64,000 nt of DNA from Gavia stellata (Eukaryota > Chordata > Aves > Gaviiformes > Gaviidae), in NCBI RefSeq assembly GCF_030936135.1, contig NC_082603.1:17080880-17144879 (forward strand), in the 5' to 3' direction. Position 1 is the stretch's first letter. Each line of letters opens with the position of its first letter. This document shows positions 1 to 26,500 of the stretch, in pieces. The notes beneath the pieces were generated by a model that was given only the letters and a program-made list of their open reading frames with translations, searched no databases and was not told where the DNA came from. The translations under genes were made by a program, and so were the position numbers.

Positions 1-319
1 AACTGCACTTCCCTTGCATACCCACAGCCTCTTTCTGTGGGCAGCCTGCCAGCCAGATCATGAAATAATTGGCTTCCAAATCATAATTGAAGAAACAATA
101 TATGTTCTATTTTTGATGAACAGTCTGATAAAAGATATCTCAGGAAAATGTTGAGTGCTGCCAGGGACCCATCGATCCAAAACTTGAGTGTGACTAGTCT
201 AGCTCATAAATTCCGGAGGTCCTCAATACAAAATCCTTTTGAAATAATGTGTAGGATCTGGATATGTTTGCAGACCTTCTCAGGTCTTACACACTGATCT
301 TCACCCTGTGATGTGGCAG

Positions 320-12065
<11,746 letters not shown>

Positions 12066-13137
12066 ACTCTTCCTACAGTCACTAGTGCTTAGAGTGTGCA
12101 CAGTGCAAAGATGTGCCATACCAGAGCAGTACAGGGGTAAAACAAAGGTTCCCACACTCAGTATTAAACTGGTTTTGGTTTTGGAGGTTTTTTTGCACCT
12201 TTCTGAGCACTGCGCTCACAACAGCAACAACCCTAGCAACAGACAATTTCTACTGCTCTACCAGGAACCAGGAAAGTGTCAAAGGAAAGGCAGGTCCTTG
12301 CTATAAAACAAAATCTTCCTCTAACATAAAGTTCATTATAAGGTACAAGAGGAGAAATCTTATTCCTCCTTGTTGACATATAAAGAGCATTAAAGACAGT
12401 TTCTCTATCTGGTCCTTTCAGGCTGGTAGGTTTTTCTTGCTTAACTTTTAAGTCAACTGCTATCAGTCAGCAGACAGGTCCCAAGGCAGAGAGCATTGAC
12501 CAGCTTAGAAGTGGATTCCTGCCATCCTGAGTGCACAGGACTACCAAGGTCGGAACATCAGTGCTGGCTGATGGGGCTAGTGCTGGGAGACTGTTTCACT
12601 GTCTCACCAGGCTACCAGTGAAAACAGACTGTTGTATCAGCAAGAGAGGAAAGAATTAATTCAGATCTCAGACCCAGGCAAGAAATTTGCTTTAAAAAAA
12701 AAAAAATCTTAATGAAAATTATCTCATACTTGTCTTCAAGTTTCTCAGATAGAAGCAGAATGTCAAAATGGAGATTAAAAGGAAAGAGAGTATGTCCAAA
12801 TCTGCCAAAAGTCTTGTGTTCTCATGGAGACCTGGAAAGATATCTTTGTCACTAAACAAGATCAAATTTTTCTTCTTTCCTCTGACTGGACCTTAAGTGG
12901 GTGTAAAGTGTGAATAGGGCATGTGCTTTCACTGTGCTCAGAAGGAAAAGTTCAACCTGCTTGTACTCCACACTGCACACAGTGGGAAATCATTTGACAT
13001 TTAGCTCTTTTCTCTGGTTAACAGTTAAACTAGTGGAAATAACAACACTGAAAAGAAATTCATAATGATGTATTGCTTCAGTTATCTACCAAATCTAACC
13101 ATTTCTAAGAAATCTTCCCTAAGATATGTTATACAGA

Positions 13138-13143
13138 AATAAA
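13138..13143 (+). terminator. Candidate ABCA4 poly(A) signal
   Basis: This is an AATAAA hexamer about 1.07 kb past the ABCA4 stop, followed by a T-rich stretch from about 13157. It is chosen on motif and distance only. Confidence 0.3.
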
Positions 13144-13927
13144 ATCTGGGTCATGTATTTTTGCTTTGTTAGGTTTTTTCTTCAATTAATGTAGATTTTT
13201 TTTTAAATATAAGGACATTCTTGCTTTTTACTGTACAAAATATTATGAAACTTAAGTAACCAGCTGTAGTTGTCGTCTTTTGCCATAATTATTTCAACTG
13301 ATTTCAAAATATAGTCTAGAATTTATTGCATATTTCACCCTTACAAATAGTTGCAAAAATCTTTCTATACATCCATTATAGATAAATAAATTAATCATGA
13401 AACAAAACAGTATCTATGCATTATCTTCATATTCTAAAATAACTTATTTAAAATGTTATTCAGATAGATTGCAATAGTCTTTTTTTACTAGATTTGCACA
13501 AAACCCAACTAAGTCCTACTGAACATCTTGTGAAAAAGAAAACACAGGAAATCCAAAATGTAGCTGATTTTTCTCCCTGGCTCTGAAAATAGGAAGGGAG
13601 CTAGCATTCTGAGGACTTGCAGTCACTTCATGTATTTACAAAGTGTATTAAAAATTATTCAGAGAATACTGACATAAAATGCTAGGTAAAAGGTCCTTTA
13701 GTGTCATAAGGACTTGTTATATGAAAACAGGCCAAATGTCACAGATATAGCATAGACCAGATCTTCTGAACCTTATTTACTAGTATTCAGTTTACTAATG
13801 AAGACTAAAACAAACAAAAAAACCCCAACAATGCAGGATGTTACATCCACAAATGCTTCTTACTTCAGATTCTTTTGGCAAATTAGGGGTTAGACCCAAA
13901 TCAGGTATTTGAGATATTGCCTATTTC

Positions 13928-13933
13928 TTTATT
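13928..13933 (-). terminator. Candidate TECR-like poly(A) signal
   Basis: This is an AATAAA hexamer on the minus strand about 0.53 kb beyond the stop at 14467. A second one is at 13322-13327. It is chosen on motif and distance only. Confidence 0.3.
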
Positions 13934-14466
13934 CCAGGAACCATTCATATTCTTTGGTAATGTTATTTGTTACAAAGCACCTGCTTCCAGGCAGCACACT
14001 CTCTTCTTCAAGTCAAAGAAGGCAGATCATGCAACTGTCTTCAGGCCAGCTGGCCGTGCTGGCTGAGCTGTCTAGTAGTTAGCTGGTATGTCCTCGTTCC
14101 AATGTACTTATGTCTTGCAGAATGCCACTGCTAAATTTGGAGCTGCTTTTCAGCACAGGCTTCTCAGTATCTCTGATGCATCAATCTAAATAGACTAGTA
14201 CAGGAAAATCTAAGTCAATCAGCTTACAGTGAACTGTAGGGGCTTTTGACTACCAGCTGTGCAATGAAGCCTTATTTTTTGAAGGTGCTTCTGAGTTGAG
14301 AATTCTTGAATGTAAGGAAATGTAGTTTTCAAGTGCATACATTTTCCCTCAGCAGTGGAGATTCAACATGCATCAAAATCCTTTAAATTAATTCATATAT
14401 TTGGCAGGAGGTTTATGAGCTTTTTTTCTTGAAGTTCCGTGCAATATTCAAATTAAACCTTTTTTC

Positions 14467-14594
14467 TTACAACAAAAAGGGAATAATTGGCATTCGAAGA
14501 CTTGGATAATCCTTGAATTCTCGTAGGTAGGTGTAGTGTTTATCCTTTGCCCAGATTGTCATCTGAATGAAGCAAAGCAAGGTGAACAGCCCCA
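14467..14594 (-). CDS. TECR: TECR-like exon 13 and stop
   Basis: The acceptor is CCCTTCCTTCCAG. It encodes [20 protein letters not shown] and ends [16 protein letters not shown] and TAA (14469-14467), nearly the same C-terminus as human TECR. Confidence 0.98.
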
Positions 14595-17500
14595 CTGGAA
14601 GGAAGGGAGAAAAAGTTGCATTTCATTATCAGTGTCTATTAAAAAGACACTCTTGTTGCTGACATCAATTCAGGGTGAAGTACCAAAACATTACTCACCT
14701 GGAACACACTGAGTCATGATAGTGAAACTGATCCAGGTCCCCACCTGTTTTGGCCAAGGAAATTTAAAATATTTCTGGTGACAGCATTTGCATTTATGTC
14801 TCTATTGATCAAAAACAACCTTGTCCTAGTACAGGTAAATAAAAAAGTCAAGGTCAGCCAGATCAATTTCTACTGTTAATAACCTTTAGCCAAAAAGGTG
14901 AACAGTGCCTTATTATCACAAACACAACCTTTGTGTTTGCTTCCATAGCTATTATCGTGACAAAATTTTAAGCGTAACAATATAGTGTCCTTTCTGTTTC
15001 TCTGCCTAATTTGTATTTGTCACACCTCCATCAATGCTAGGAATGGTAACTTTCTATAGTCTGAGGCCAAATGCTGTTCTCATTAACATCTGTTAATCTC
15101 CACTGAAGTTAAAACCTGATGCTGTCCTTCTGTGCAAGAGTGAGTTTTACACTGAGTTACACTGGTTTTAACTGCTTTTGAACTGAGTCAGGAGTTTGGC
15201 TCCTGATTAAGGAATATGAAGAGATAAACTGATTTAAGCTTCTAAAGCAGTCGCCACCAACACAAGTGACTGTATAACTTAGGAAAATAGGGAAGAAAAC
15301 CTGGGCCTATTTCCTATTTTCTCTACCACAATATCTTCTATCAGTCTGCCTGCTACCTTCCTGCGTACTGTGATATTCCTGTACTCCCTTATATTATAAA
15401 TCCACCAGATGCCCCCATCCCTGCATTGCAACACCCATTCAGTGGCTATCTCCCTGTTCCTGTCTGCAAAATTTGCACTGCTTTAAAGTGTATCTTTGTC
15501 TTGTCTAGCAGCCACACTGAAGCATAGGCCTATGGTCTGGACTGTCTGTTTAAGGTTAGTCCCGTTAAGTACTGCCTCAAGGGAGGAGAGGAAGAACAGA
15601 CAAGTTCCTGTCTGCAATCTGATTTCATGGGGTTTAGAGGAGGAGGGGAAATGTATTGAGCTGAACTGTTTCAGAGGTTTCTTCCATGTTTAACATTCCA
15701 AAAGAAATGAAAATATATTCAGCAAAACAAAAATCTTAACATCTTGTTTGAAAATACATACCTCATATGTATAGTTAGGGCAAGATACAAAGAAAAACAG
15801 CCATGTGAAAGGATTCTTTGTTGGATATGGGATCTTACGGATTTTGGATCCTATAGATTAGAAAACAAATCACAAAATATTCACACTCCTAAATATATTG
15901 TTTCTTATAAAGACAACCCAAATCTGCCTACTCCTGTGTCTGATCACTGTCACAGGGACAAGCAGGATGTGGGGAAAAAAGGATGTACTCTGGACCCACA
16001 AGAAGGAATAGGGTAACTGTGAGGAAATGTTCTGGGTATTAGAAAATCATCTACATATGCCTTTGATCACAGTCACTCCTGTAAGAAGAGGTACCTCAAA
16101 TTTTAGATTTAAAAGTTAAAGGTTTTGTCAGATTGTCACAGAATGGGATTTTAGCAGTCATAGTTGATAGCTGTAAGATGTTTGTCTCATGCCCAAGGAA
16201 CCCTGGCCTGCACAGAGACCTGTAGAAGCCAGTGAAATTACTTTCCCTTCCTCACCAAAGTGTAGCTTATACAAGCACTGTTTCCTTTTACACTACCAGT
16301 GTAACTAATATAACTGCTCCCCATAACACAACCTGGCCCTAACTAATAAAAATTACAGTGAGATAAGAAGTGCTGTTTAGCAATCTGGTGTTGGATTCCT
16401 TGCACTGTCTGATCTCCCCTAGAATCCAATCTTTACAGTGCTGAGCAACCTGCGCTCCCACAGCAGCCAGCTGGCAGGTGTCAATGCCCTCCAGGATGAG
16501 GTCTTTCATGAGAGAGAGTAACTGGAGAAGTACTGACTGGCTGTGCAAAAGTGAAAAATTATAATGCAATTTTTACCATTTCTCTGGAGGTCACTGAGTG
16601 CAACATGAATGGAAAAATTTCCAGCTTCACACAGCTGCAAGAAAAAGCATGACAGAGTTAAAAATGTGCTTCCCTTCTATTTACTACTCTTCCTTTTGTT
16701 ATTTCCTGGGGTACTTTAAAAAAAAAAAAAGGAAAAATAAACATAATAAATATCCTTAACCAAGATTGCTATCTGATAGGAGGATGTAATGTCTTTGTTC
16801 AAACATGAGTCCGTATAATACTGTGTTATATATGATATGATATATATATCATATCATATATATATACTATTTGCCAGCAAATGTGAACTCAGTGTCCAAA
16901 AGATCAAATTTACTACTTGTATAATTCCCATGAGGTCTAAAGGCAATAAACCAAAGGGGATAAAAGTAAACCCAGGAGATATTTGCTTTGTCTTTTGGTT
17001 ATTCCTATGTCTTTAAAAACACTCAAAAATTTATTTGGATAGTTTTGGTTTCTCAAAGGGTATTAAAATCCCAAGGAAGATACGGGTTGGATTCTAAGTA
17101 AGTTTTCTTTTCTAGAGTATAACTGGTATGAATCGTGAAATGTAATTGACCTAGCTTCCTCCACTGGTTTTAAATAATGCTTCCCCAATCAATTATGCAG
17201 AAAGCGTATTGAAGTGACCCATTTATATGATTATGGACAGTCTCCAGTGTCTGCAAAGCATAACTGTTAAAGCATATGACTGGTAGTTAGAGCTCCTGAG
17301 TTTTATTCCCAGCTCTGTGCTTTCAGTTAAGTAGTCTCTCTATAAAATGGGAATAGATTATGAACTCACAGAATTTTCATACTGGGAAGCTGTTTTGAGA
17401 TCCTGCAGTCACTAATGATTAGTTTCTCAAAGCAAGTGAACAGATGATGTTCTAAACAAGTTAAGCATACGTAGGAAAAATGGGTACACCTTTGTTGGCT

Positions 17501-20500
17501 ACACTAACGTTGCTTCTGCATGTATGAAATGTTCCCAGGAACTGTAAGAATGAACAGACAGTGACTTAAGAATTTTGCTTCATAAGAAAAGCTGTAAAAA
17601 ATTTCTGAAGCCCAGCAAAATGAACCTCTCTCCCCGGAAATTATCAGCAACATACTTTCTTAGCTGCCCAGTTCTCTGAATTTTATGATCTGTTGTGATT
17701 TCTAACACTTGATAAACAGCTCACAAAACAAACTCACTGGCTTTTAAACACAGTGTCACAAACTGGTAGTTCCAGGATCCTTTTAAAGATTATGAGAGAT
17801 CACCCCAGCAAATAAATATCCCAGTCTTGGAATGCATACTGAATCAAAATCTTCCCTTATGTACAAGATCACATTAAAAACTGACAGATTTATCTGTTCT
17901 GCATGCCAGTGTTCAGCTTTAGTAGCATGTTCCAAGTGTTCAAGTATCTGCTTAACCTACTCACTTCTCCACTTACACAACATAAGAAATAAAGCAACAT
18001 GTTTTAGCATTTTATAAAAAGAGCAACAAACCTACCAGAAACATGATCACAGCAAGATTTATTTGTTTTTTCCCATAAGCTATAAAAAAAAAGTTTACAT
18101 GTGATTAGTACTAACACACAAACACATAAGTACTTAAATCATATTGAGGGTTGTTCTGCTACTTACAAGGAGGAGTGTAAAGTGGATGATTGATGTAATA
18201 AGCAAGCCAAGCTGCAAATCCCCAGTAATACAAGCAGTTCTGAAAAACAGGGAATTTTTCTTTGTTTTAGTACAATCCTCTAGGCTACTATCCACTGCAA
18301 GGACCACTGATAACAATGAATTGGGCTGATCCTTCAAGTTGCTGATAATACAACAAAAAATGACAATACTAAGTGTGGTAGGGTGGGAGCAGACAAAGGA
18401 AATAACAGGAAGGAAGTAGTGCTCATAGAGTAAGATTTCCTCTCAAATATCTTGGAGCTTTTAAGTTTATAAACAGTTTTAGAAAGTACAATCATACCAT
18501 TGAAACAAATTTATCTTGTCTGGCAAGCCATTTGGCCAAAGATGAAGTGCCATACAGACTATATGTTAAAGAAAGACTTGTTTTGCTAAACCCTGAGACT
18601 TTGTAAAACCAGATTTAGGCACTGTGCTCTCTTTCCTGCTTATTACTTTGTACTGTCCAATCTCTTTCCCTTCCTCTTCTCCTTCACCCCATCAGTTTTC
18701 TTTCTTTCCCATGCTTTAACTTTTCCTACCTGAAGTCATCATGCCTGACACTTTCCTCTGCCTTTTCACTGCGATATCTTTAGTTTGTCCCTTCTGCGGC
18801 TGTCCTTGGCTTTCTGTGATCCAGCTTCCATTCTCTAAACTGATAACACAGCTGTACTGTCTCCTTCCTGACCAATCTAAGAGTTTGTTCACAGGCTTCA
18901 TCCATGAAAAAAACTACTTACAATGACAATCTCTACCTCTTGTTTGGTTTTCCTGGCCCTGCCTTTTGTGGTTTTTCTTCTGACACTCATTGCTGCTTCA
19001 GTATCTTGTTGACAGCTTATCTTCTCCATTCTTATATATCTGTAGGTAGGAGAGAGGCCCTTTCTTGGCCTATTCCTCTTCTTCCTCTATACTTTCACCT
19101 CTAGGTGCCATTCTTTTGCAGATAGACTTTAACCCTTGTTGGCGACTCATACATTTGCCTCTCATCAATAAAGATTTCTTCCTTTATCAAACCTGGTGCC
19201 TCAGTTTTTAATGTTTTAGGGTGTGTTTGATTGTCACCTGGACTTCAGCAAGACCGAAACTGGGCTCTTTATCTTCCTTTCACCACTTCTCCTGTTCTTT
19301 TCCTTCCCCTTATATTTCCTTCCCTCCTGTTTTCACTCTTGAGTAAAACACTGATCCTCTTACTCTTTCTGGTGATGCTTTTCTCTTGGCCTTCCAATAG
19401 GTTCATGTACCTTAGACATTTCTGGTCTTTCTGCTTTCTCCTTCACAGCTTTCCTTTCCTGCTTACGCAGCCAAAATTCTTATCCAAGGCTGCATTCTTT
19501 CCCGTCCTGGCTGGTTTAACTTTTTTTTTGGCTTTGAATATTGCAGCCTTTTTCCCATATATATACCAGAACTGCGTTTCTAGCAATAATACGCCCAAAA
19601 GTGATTACCTCAGCATCTGCAACCCACACTAGCTGACTGCAGTGTCTGATGGTGCGTTTTTCTGAAAATGCTGGTGAGGGGTAAGCCCCACTATCTGCTG
19701 CCAGCAGTTGTATCAAACATTCTGTTGCATTTCCACTTTCTTTTCAGAGTTAATTGAACCGCTGAAGTGCCCAGGCACCTCAGACAAGATGGACAGCCTT
19801 TGGGGTATGCTGTAATACAAGCACATAGCATGTCCTTGCTCTGAGATTATTTATTAATAGGTAACTGATGAAAGAGCGCGAATTATTAACCAATAATTAC
19901 AGATCAAGTGGGACAAAAGGGCAGAGACATTAAGTAACTTCCCTGTGATGACTTCCCTTTTCCCCAGGAAAAGCAGCAGAGCCAGAAGAATAACTCCAGT
20001 GAGGAACAATACCTAGTTAGTGTCCTATCCATAAACTACTGCTTCCTCCCTTACACTAGCTTCTTCCACCATCACCTACGATTTACTAACTGCTGTACAA
20101 ACTTAGGTAGAAACAGTTTCTTGTAATCTTGTAATGGCATCTTATGAAAAAGCTTTCCATGACTTCGGGGCTTGGCACAGGATGGATCATATGGCAATGG
20201 ATTTCAGTAAAGTAAAATTAAATAAATAAATTATCATGGCTCAGCTCCCAACAATACATGCTGTAATTAAACTGAACAAGTACTATTCATCCAAAAAACA
20301 TGATTTACCTTAAGAGTATTCCTCAGTTATAAGAAAAGGAGCTTTAAGATGAGAAGAGTCTGCTACTGCTAAGGTTCTTAGCAGTAACACTACAAATGTC
20401 CAGCTGCCACTAGAAGCCTTATTGCTCATACAAAACCCTCCAGTGAGGATAGGAACAGCAGAGTACATGCAGACTTCATAAACTCACTTGAAAGAAAGAA

Positions 20501-23500
20501 ATTGCTTCTGTGACTCTTTCATATTCCACATGAACAATAAAGCTTTACAACAATCTCTTATAAAAAGATGTTGTGGATCAAGTTCAGATATTGCAGGGAT
20601 CCCATCAATAAATTATTCCTAAATTTACAAAGTTATGGTTGGGATTTTTGTCTTCTCTACTCCAATTGATGATCCCTATGATGATCAAAACTATTTCTTA
20701 ATGCCCTGCCTATGTTTATTCATGACCAGCATGTACCCTTCTGTTTGTCTCATTACATTGTCTTCTGGTTTAAATGGTATTTCTTTAGGTTTGGTGTTTT
20801 CTTTCCTTCAGATGTTTTTATAGAAAGTGACAATATCCCTTCTTTTTACCCATGAAAATGTTCAGTAAGACCAGTCATAAGACTAATCTTTGAGGAATTC
20901 CCCTGGTACCTCCCTGTTATTAACGGTCTGGCAGATCTTTTTCTGGCACAACCACGATCATCTTCCCTTTAGTTAGTTCTTTTATCACCACATAAGTTTT
21001 GTATTAATCACTATCTTAGCCACCCTGAGCCAGTTGTTTACCAAGTCCAGATAAATCAGGTATTCTACCTTTCCATTGCCTAGAAAAATCACGTATCTTA
21101 GAAAGAATTATACCATATTAGTATACTGCATGAACTGCTTTTGGTGAACCCCTGCAGCATTTTATGGCATCATTTATTCCTATTTCCATTTGGTAAACAA
21201 AGGATGAAAATAAAAAATCTCATCAATTCCTGTCTCAGATCTCTGCTTATTGAGACTGAAGTGTCTCTTGTTAAAAGTAGCTTTCCATTGCGCTTAGGAA
21301 ATAAGCTATCTATATCTGCTATGTATGTGATCAAACACTTAAAGTAAGATGCTTTGTCTGCTATCTCTATGTGAGAGAAAAAAGGGAAGAGGACGTGATA
21401 TTTTTCTCACTGGCACAATTTCGGAGTAACACCACCAAAGGCAACGAAATTATAAAAGCAAATGAACTGCGAAGCAAGTAGAAGAACAACTGTGAGCAAC
21501 TTTACAGGTGAAAGCAAGTACAACCACCCTGAGAAGGTGGAAAAGTAGAAGTGATCAAAATGACTGGTACAAATGTCAATTTTAGCAACAAAAGTTTGTA
21601 TGGTCTGAAAGGAACGAGTAGTTGTCAGAGACGGCAGTGAGAAAATGAAGGTTTATCACACTGTACAGATTCTTTTTCAAGGTAAAGTTGCTCATTTATC
21701 TGCTGTTTATCATGCATTAGCTACTATTGTGCCAAGAACAAGTCTCTAACAGATCTGCTAGCCTTTTAACGACCCCTGCACTCTTCTGCTGCAGAAAACA
21801 CAGTAAATTGCTAGGGAGGATTCTTTCTGAGGGCCACTGCTCAACTACAGACCCTTCTTCCATTTAGAAAGCACGGAGCTATCACCAGAACTACCAGAGC
21901 CGTTGCACAGCTGTAAGGAGTTAGCCACAAGGTAGAGCGTCAACTGCTGGGAGTATCACTGCCCATAATGCAAATTCCAAGGGACTGTCTAAATACCAAA
22001 TGTTAAATTCCCAAATGCTGATATGATACTATATGCTTTTCCAGTTGTAGATTATAATCTCCTGTCTTCCTGAGTGTAAAGCATATTTTTGAATACCAAT
22101 GTGTACTCTGTTGCAAGCATTTGTAACATAACTACAGGCCATGCATAACCATGCAGTCCACTGTACTACTTCACAGACATCCATGGAACAGGGGATCTGC
22201 ATCGCAACTGCTGCCCTATGCCACAGCAGCACTGGTAACATTAGGACTGCTCCTGCGGGAGAAGAAAATGCAAAACAACCAAGCTGCTTTGCACTGGATC
22301 AAAGGTAAATTAACAGTTGCTTAACGGCAAAGAGAATGTTAGGGGCAAAGAAGATGTAAAATGACTGTTACAAAAAGGTTTTTTTTTTTTAAAATGCAAC
22401 CCTCCCAATATTGTGCCTGCCTGTGCTACCTTAAAAGTTAACACTGTTACTAAAACCTTCAGGCCCCAGGAGCTAGCTGAGTGAAAAGGAAGGGTGTGCT
22501 AGAGGTTTAAAATTCTAAAAGAGCAATGAGACTACTATAACATGAATAACAATGGCAACATGTGGGTTATACAATAGCAACATTAAGAAGTCTTTTGAAA
22601 GAACTACAGATTTATGGGTGAGATTTGCTGTGCATTACTACAAAAGCCACACCAAAAAATCTGTGCTGCAGAGGCAGAGCATAGGTTGGCTAGGTTGGAT
22701 TTGTAAGGGGGGCTATGGGTAGATTCTGGCACAATTTACCTTCACAATATTCCTCAGTGGCATAGTCCCATGGGAGAATCGATGAACAAATACTGTTTCA
22801 ATCAACCTTTTGATGTAGTGGAAAGAATGGCAGATACATGCCAAGCTAGAAACAGCAAGACAAAAGCATTTAAGAGTGCTTAAAAAAACAAGTGTGGCAA
22901 GACATTTGGAATAAGACTACAATGCAAACAAGAAATACTGCTCAAGCCTGCAAATGGACTTACTTAACTACTGGATGCGGGCTTGATGTAAACCTCTCAT
23001 CCAGTCCATAGACAAAAGGCATGCGGAAATAAAACAGAAAATAGATGAACAATGGACCTGTATATTCTATCAAAAATACCTGCAAAAAGAGAGAAAATAA
23101 TTAGACAGCGGAATTTGATGGTTGTTTTGCTTTGGTTTCTTTGTGATAACTAATGCAGGGGGATAAATACCTCCACTGACCCAGGATGGCATTTAGAGAG
23201 GCAGGGAGGGAATAGCAGGTTTGGGCTTTGTCTATGAAAGGGATAGACATGCACATAAATCTTTTGCATTGCATTTGCCTCAGTTGCATACAGACAGCCA
23301 TTGCCAGTGCAGCCGACACAGTATGGGTATGAAAAGATAATCACAGCAGCCCAGAGATCATGATAAATACTCATGCATGTTACATTTATGCAGCTCTCAC
23401 CCTCCTCTTGCCCTCAAAAACTGTTGCTTTATTTTGGGTTAAAATGAACTTTCATGAAGAATTTATCTTGAAAAAGAGGAGCTTTGTTTCTAATGAATGA

Positions 23501-26500
23501 ATTTTGTTTAAACTGGAAACACAGCTTGTAAGTGTTCACAGGTGACCCCATCTGTATGAACAGTTAGCACAGCAGATGTCCCAGGAAGCAATCAATTAAT
23601 TCTATGTTCAAATAACCTTTAATTTGAACACAAAGAAAAAAAAAAGAGAGGAAATCAAAGAAGCTATTATCTAACTTGATGTAATTTCGGATAGGTGTGT
23701 ATTTCTTAGGAACATCACTTTAAATTGAAGATGACTTTGGACCAAACATTAACAGTTGAATTTTCCACACTTCTATAAGTGAGGAAGGTAGGCCTGTACT
23801 TCATTTATGGAGAAAGAAGGGAAATTTACTGTACTTCTGTCAAAAAAAACCCCAAAAAACAAAAAACCAAAAACCACTGTTTTCTAATGTATTTAAGAGT
23901 TATTCTGACACTCAGAAAAGTTGTGTTGTCGACTTCCATAGTAATCAGCATTTTCTCTGGTGAAGATCGGATTTGACTGTAGATGAAAAGTTTGTCTTTT
24001 TTATTTGATAAGACTGAAGTATTTCTTGGCTTACATTTGAGTGAAATAGCTTGAAGGGCAGGGATAGCAGAATGTAAAGGAAAAATTATAGAATGGCAGA
24101 AGTCTGGTGTTACTCTGCACTGTGATATTTTGGTATATATTAATGCATGTGTGTCTTAGAGTCTACATTGCCATTATAAGTTTTGCCTGTCTTACTGTTT
24201 TTTGAATTGTGTAATAGCTGCCTGATTTATCAGCATTGCATCCAAAGTAATGATGTGACGATTCAGTCTTGCAGAACGTTTAACTTTTTTTATTTTACCT
24301 CCTATGAATGTCGTCTTTGCTATTTGTCATTAACACAAGATTTTATTAATGTCTCATAGCTAAGAAATTGTAAATGTGCCTTTAAACTACGGGGTACTTT
24401 TCCCTTTGTGCTGTGCTGTTTCATTAGTGTAATATATGCATCATGGACCTTCTGAGAACTGGAAGGGTCATTGGTCACCTCACTGCATAAACAGCAGTGC
24501 TGCGTTGCCTGCTGAGTGAGTTGTAACAGGATTTGCATTTCAGCTAAGACAGTAAATGTGCCAGGTCTTTGTGGATGGCTGCTAATAGCGCAGAAATGAT
24601 CAGCTGTCATTAGCCTGCCACTAGCATCTTGGGATGCAGCCACATGCAGACAGCTAACTGATGTTACTTTCATGCATTTTCCTGCTGAAGTCACTTCAAT
24701 TACCGACATGTGAAGTTGTTCACATGTCTCTTTGCAGGACAAACTCGTAGGAGTATAATCCTGCTCTTTGTCAGGAGAGTTACGCAGGCCCTGTGAACCA
24801 GATCCTCAAAGGCATTTAGACACCTAGTTCCTAGTGATTTTGCAGTAAACATCTAAATCGATTTGAGAACCTGCACCTTAGTTCAGTAGAGCCAGCCTAC
24901 CCTGCAGCAAGTTTTCCACTGCTGCTCTCCCAAGGAACTAGACATTCAGAATATTGTTACTGCTTTCCTGATTAAATTAACTGAAGCAATGAGGATTCAT
25001 TGCCTGCATCCACTATCAGAGCAGGCATCATGCAGAAACATTGGAGAGAGACAAAAAGTGATGTGAGGATTAATTATGGAAAAATAGCCATTAAAATGGC
25101 TCAGACTTGAAGCATAGCTCACCGTCGTCCATCCTATCTGTGGCCCTAAATCTTTAAAGTATAAGGTAGCAGTTGTGCCAACAGGGAGGTGCTGCAGGAT
25201 TTCCTCATCCCTCAAGGACTTTCCTTCTGAGAAGGAAAGAAGTAATTACATCTCAGTGAAATTCAAGTTAACTTTGGTAGCATACTAGCTTTATATTGTG
25301 CTTTAACCAACCTGTGAGATTCTTTGATGTGACATGGGTTTATTGGAATCTCAATAAACAAACTAAGAATGTTTATACTTAATTCTGATTTATCCCTATA
25401 ATCACATATAAGCCTGGATCCTCTATTCATAACAAGACAGTTAGGAGAATTCTCAGTCCTATGTGCCTGCCTAGTCTAGTAGACTTGCTTCATCACTGCC
25501 ACAGCAGAACTTGCTGATGGGTCACTGTCCTTTAACATAGTTCACTGACCTCCTAGTCAGCTGCACCTCCATCTCTCTCCTCTCTCTTCCCCTCTTCTCA
25601 TTGCTCATCGTCAGACAAACAGAAGCTAGGATAAGCTGAGATTGGAAGGCTTTCCTACAGAGGTTTTCATTGCCTCCTTTCTTCACAACCAACCAGCTAG
25701 GAGATGATTCCACAGGACTTGAGCTAGTACTCAAGCTTTTAATGCCTAGATGTGGGGGAATCTCCAGAAGGCCAGCAGTTTCTCATGGCAAGTCTCACAA
25801 CACAAATCCATGGAGGAATCTGACAAGGTAGATCTTTGAAGAAGGAAATAAGATACTCATATGCCTGTTTTCCATGGACAGATTCGACACAATGAACAAA
25901 TCTTCACCAGCATAGTTTTAAGGGACTGTTTAAATAAAATTATGCTTAATGGAAACAAAAGAAGAAAGTGCTACCTTTTATACTGAATGCTAAGAAAAAT
26001 GAACACAGTTTGACAATTAGACCCAGGCCATGTACTAAGAGGGTTCTAGTAGCAATACCTACAACTGCATTAATGAAGTCAGCCAGCTAGCATCAGCTTT
26101 GTCAGCAAATCCTACATCCATGGCAATGTGTTTTGCATTAGCTTACCTCAAAAGAATGGTAATTCCTCCCTGAGAGCAGAGGATTATGTGGATTGATAGC
26201 TCTAACTCATAGCTCTTTTTAGTAGTCCCAGCTGAGCATCACTGTGGAGATCATTTCACTGCAGCTAAGGGAAATTAGTATCTAGATTCTGTGCTGCCTG
26301 TCTTGAAAGCAACGTGCTTAGTGGTTAGAAAGTGCATCGGAACAGTGTGCAGACTCCTGAGTTAATTACCAAGCACCAGGCACATGGGTGGAACTCTGTT
26401 CAATACTTTCAAATTGGTTCTGGAGTCTCTTCAGCCTTCATAGTGCTAATTAACATAGCTGGAAACTCATTCTTAAGAGCTAATACCCATGCAAAGTACA

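Larger units (their letters stand above)
12066..14466. other. Tail-to-tail intergenic region: ABCA4 and TECR-like 3' UTRs
   Basis: These 2.4 kb lie between the ABCA4 stop (+) and the TECR-like stop (-). They should hold both 3' UTRs. Possible poly(A) signals are AATAAA at 13138-13143 for the + strand, and AATAAA on the - strand (read as TTTATT) at 13928-13933 and 13322-13327. ATTAAA variants also occur near 12160 and 12388. No coding or repeat sequence is evident. Confidence 0.6.

Noticed and set aside
13138-13143. Treating the first AATAAA as the definite ABCA4 transcript end
   Set aside because: Motif only; other hexamers and variants occur in the 2.4-kb gap, so it is kept as a low-confidence candidate.
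16339-16569. Minus-strand open frame next to TECR-like exon 10
   Set aside because: It falls in the intron just after the exon 10 donor. The frame of the mature protein goes from 16577 to 15850, so this is not used in the main product.
19231-19632. 133-codon hydrophobic plus-strand open frame
   Set aside because: It is pyrimidine-rich intron sequence that reads as Leu/Phe/Ser by composition. No homology is seen.
24320-24742. 140-codon minus-strand open frame
   Set aside because: It sits in a TECR-like intron, shows no family resemblance or splice support, and is not much longer than chance frames nearby.
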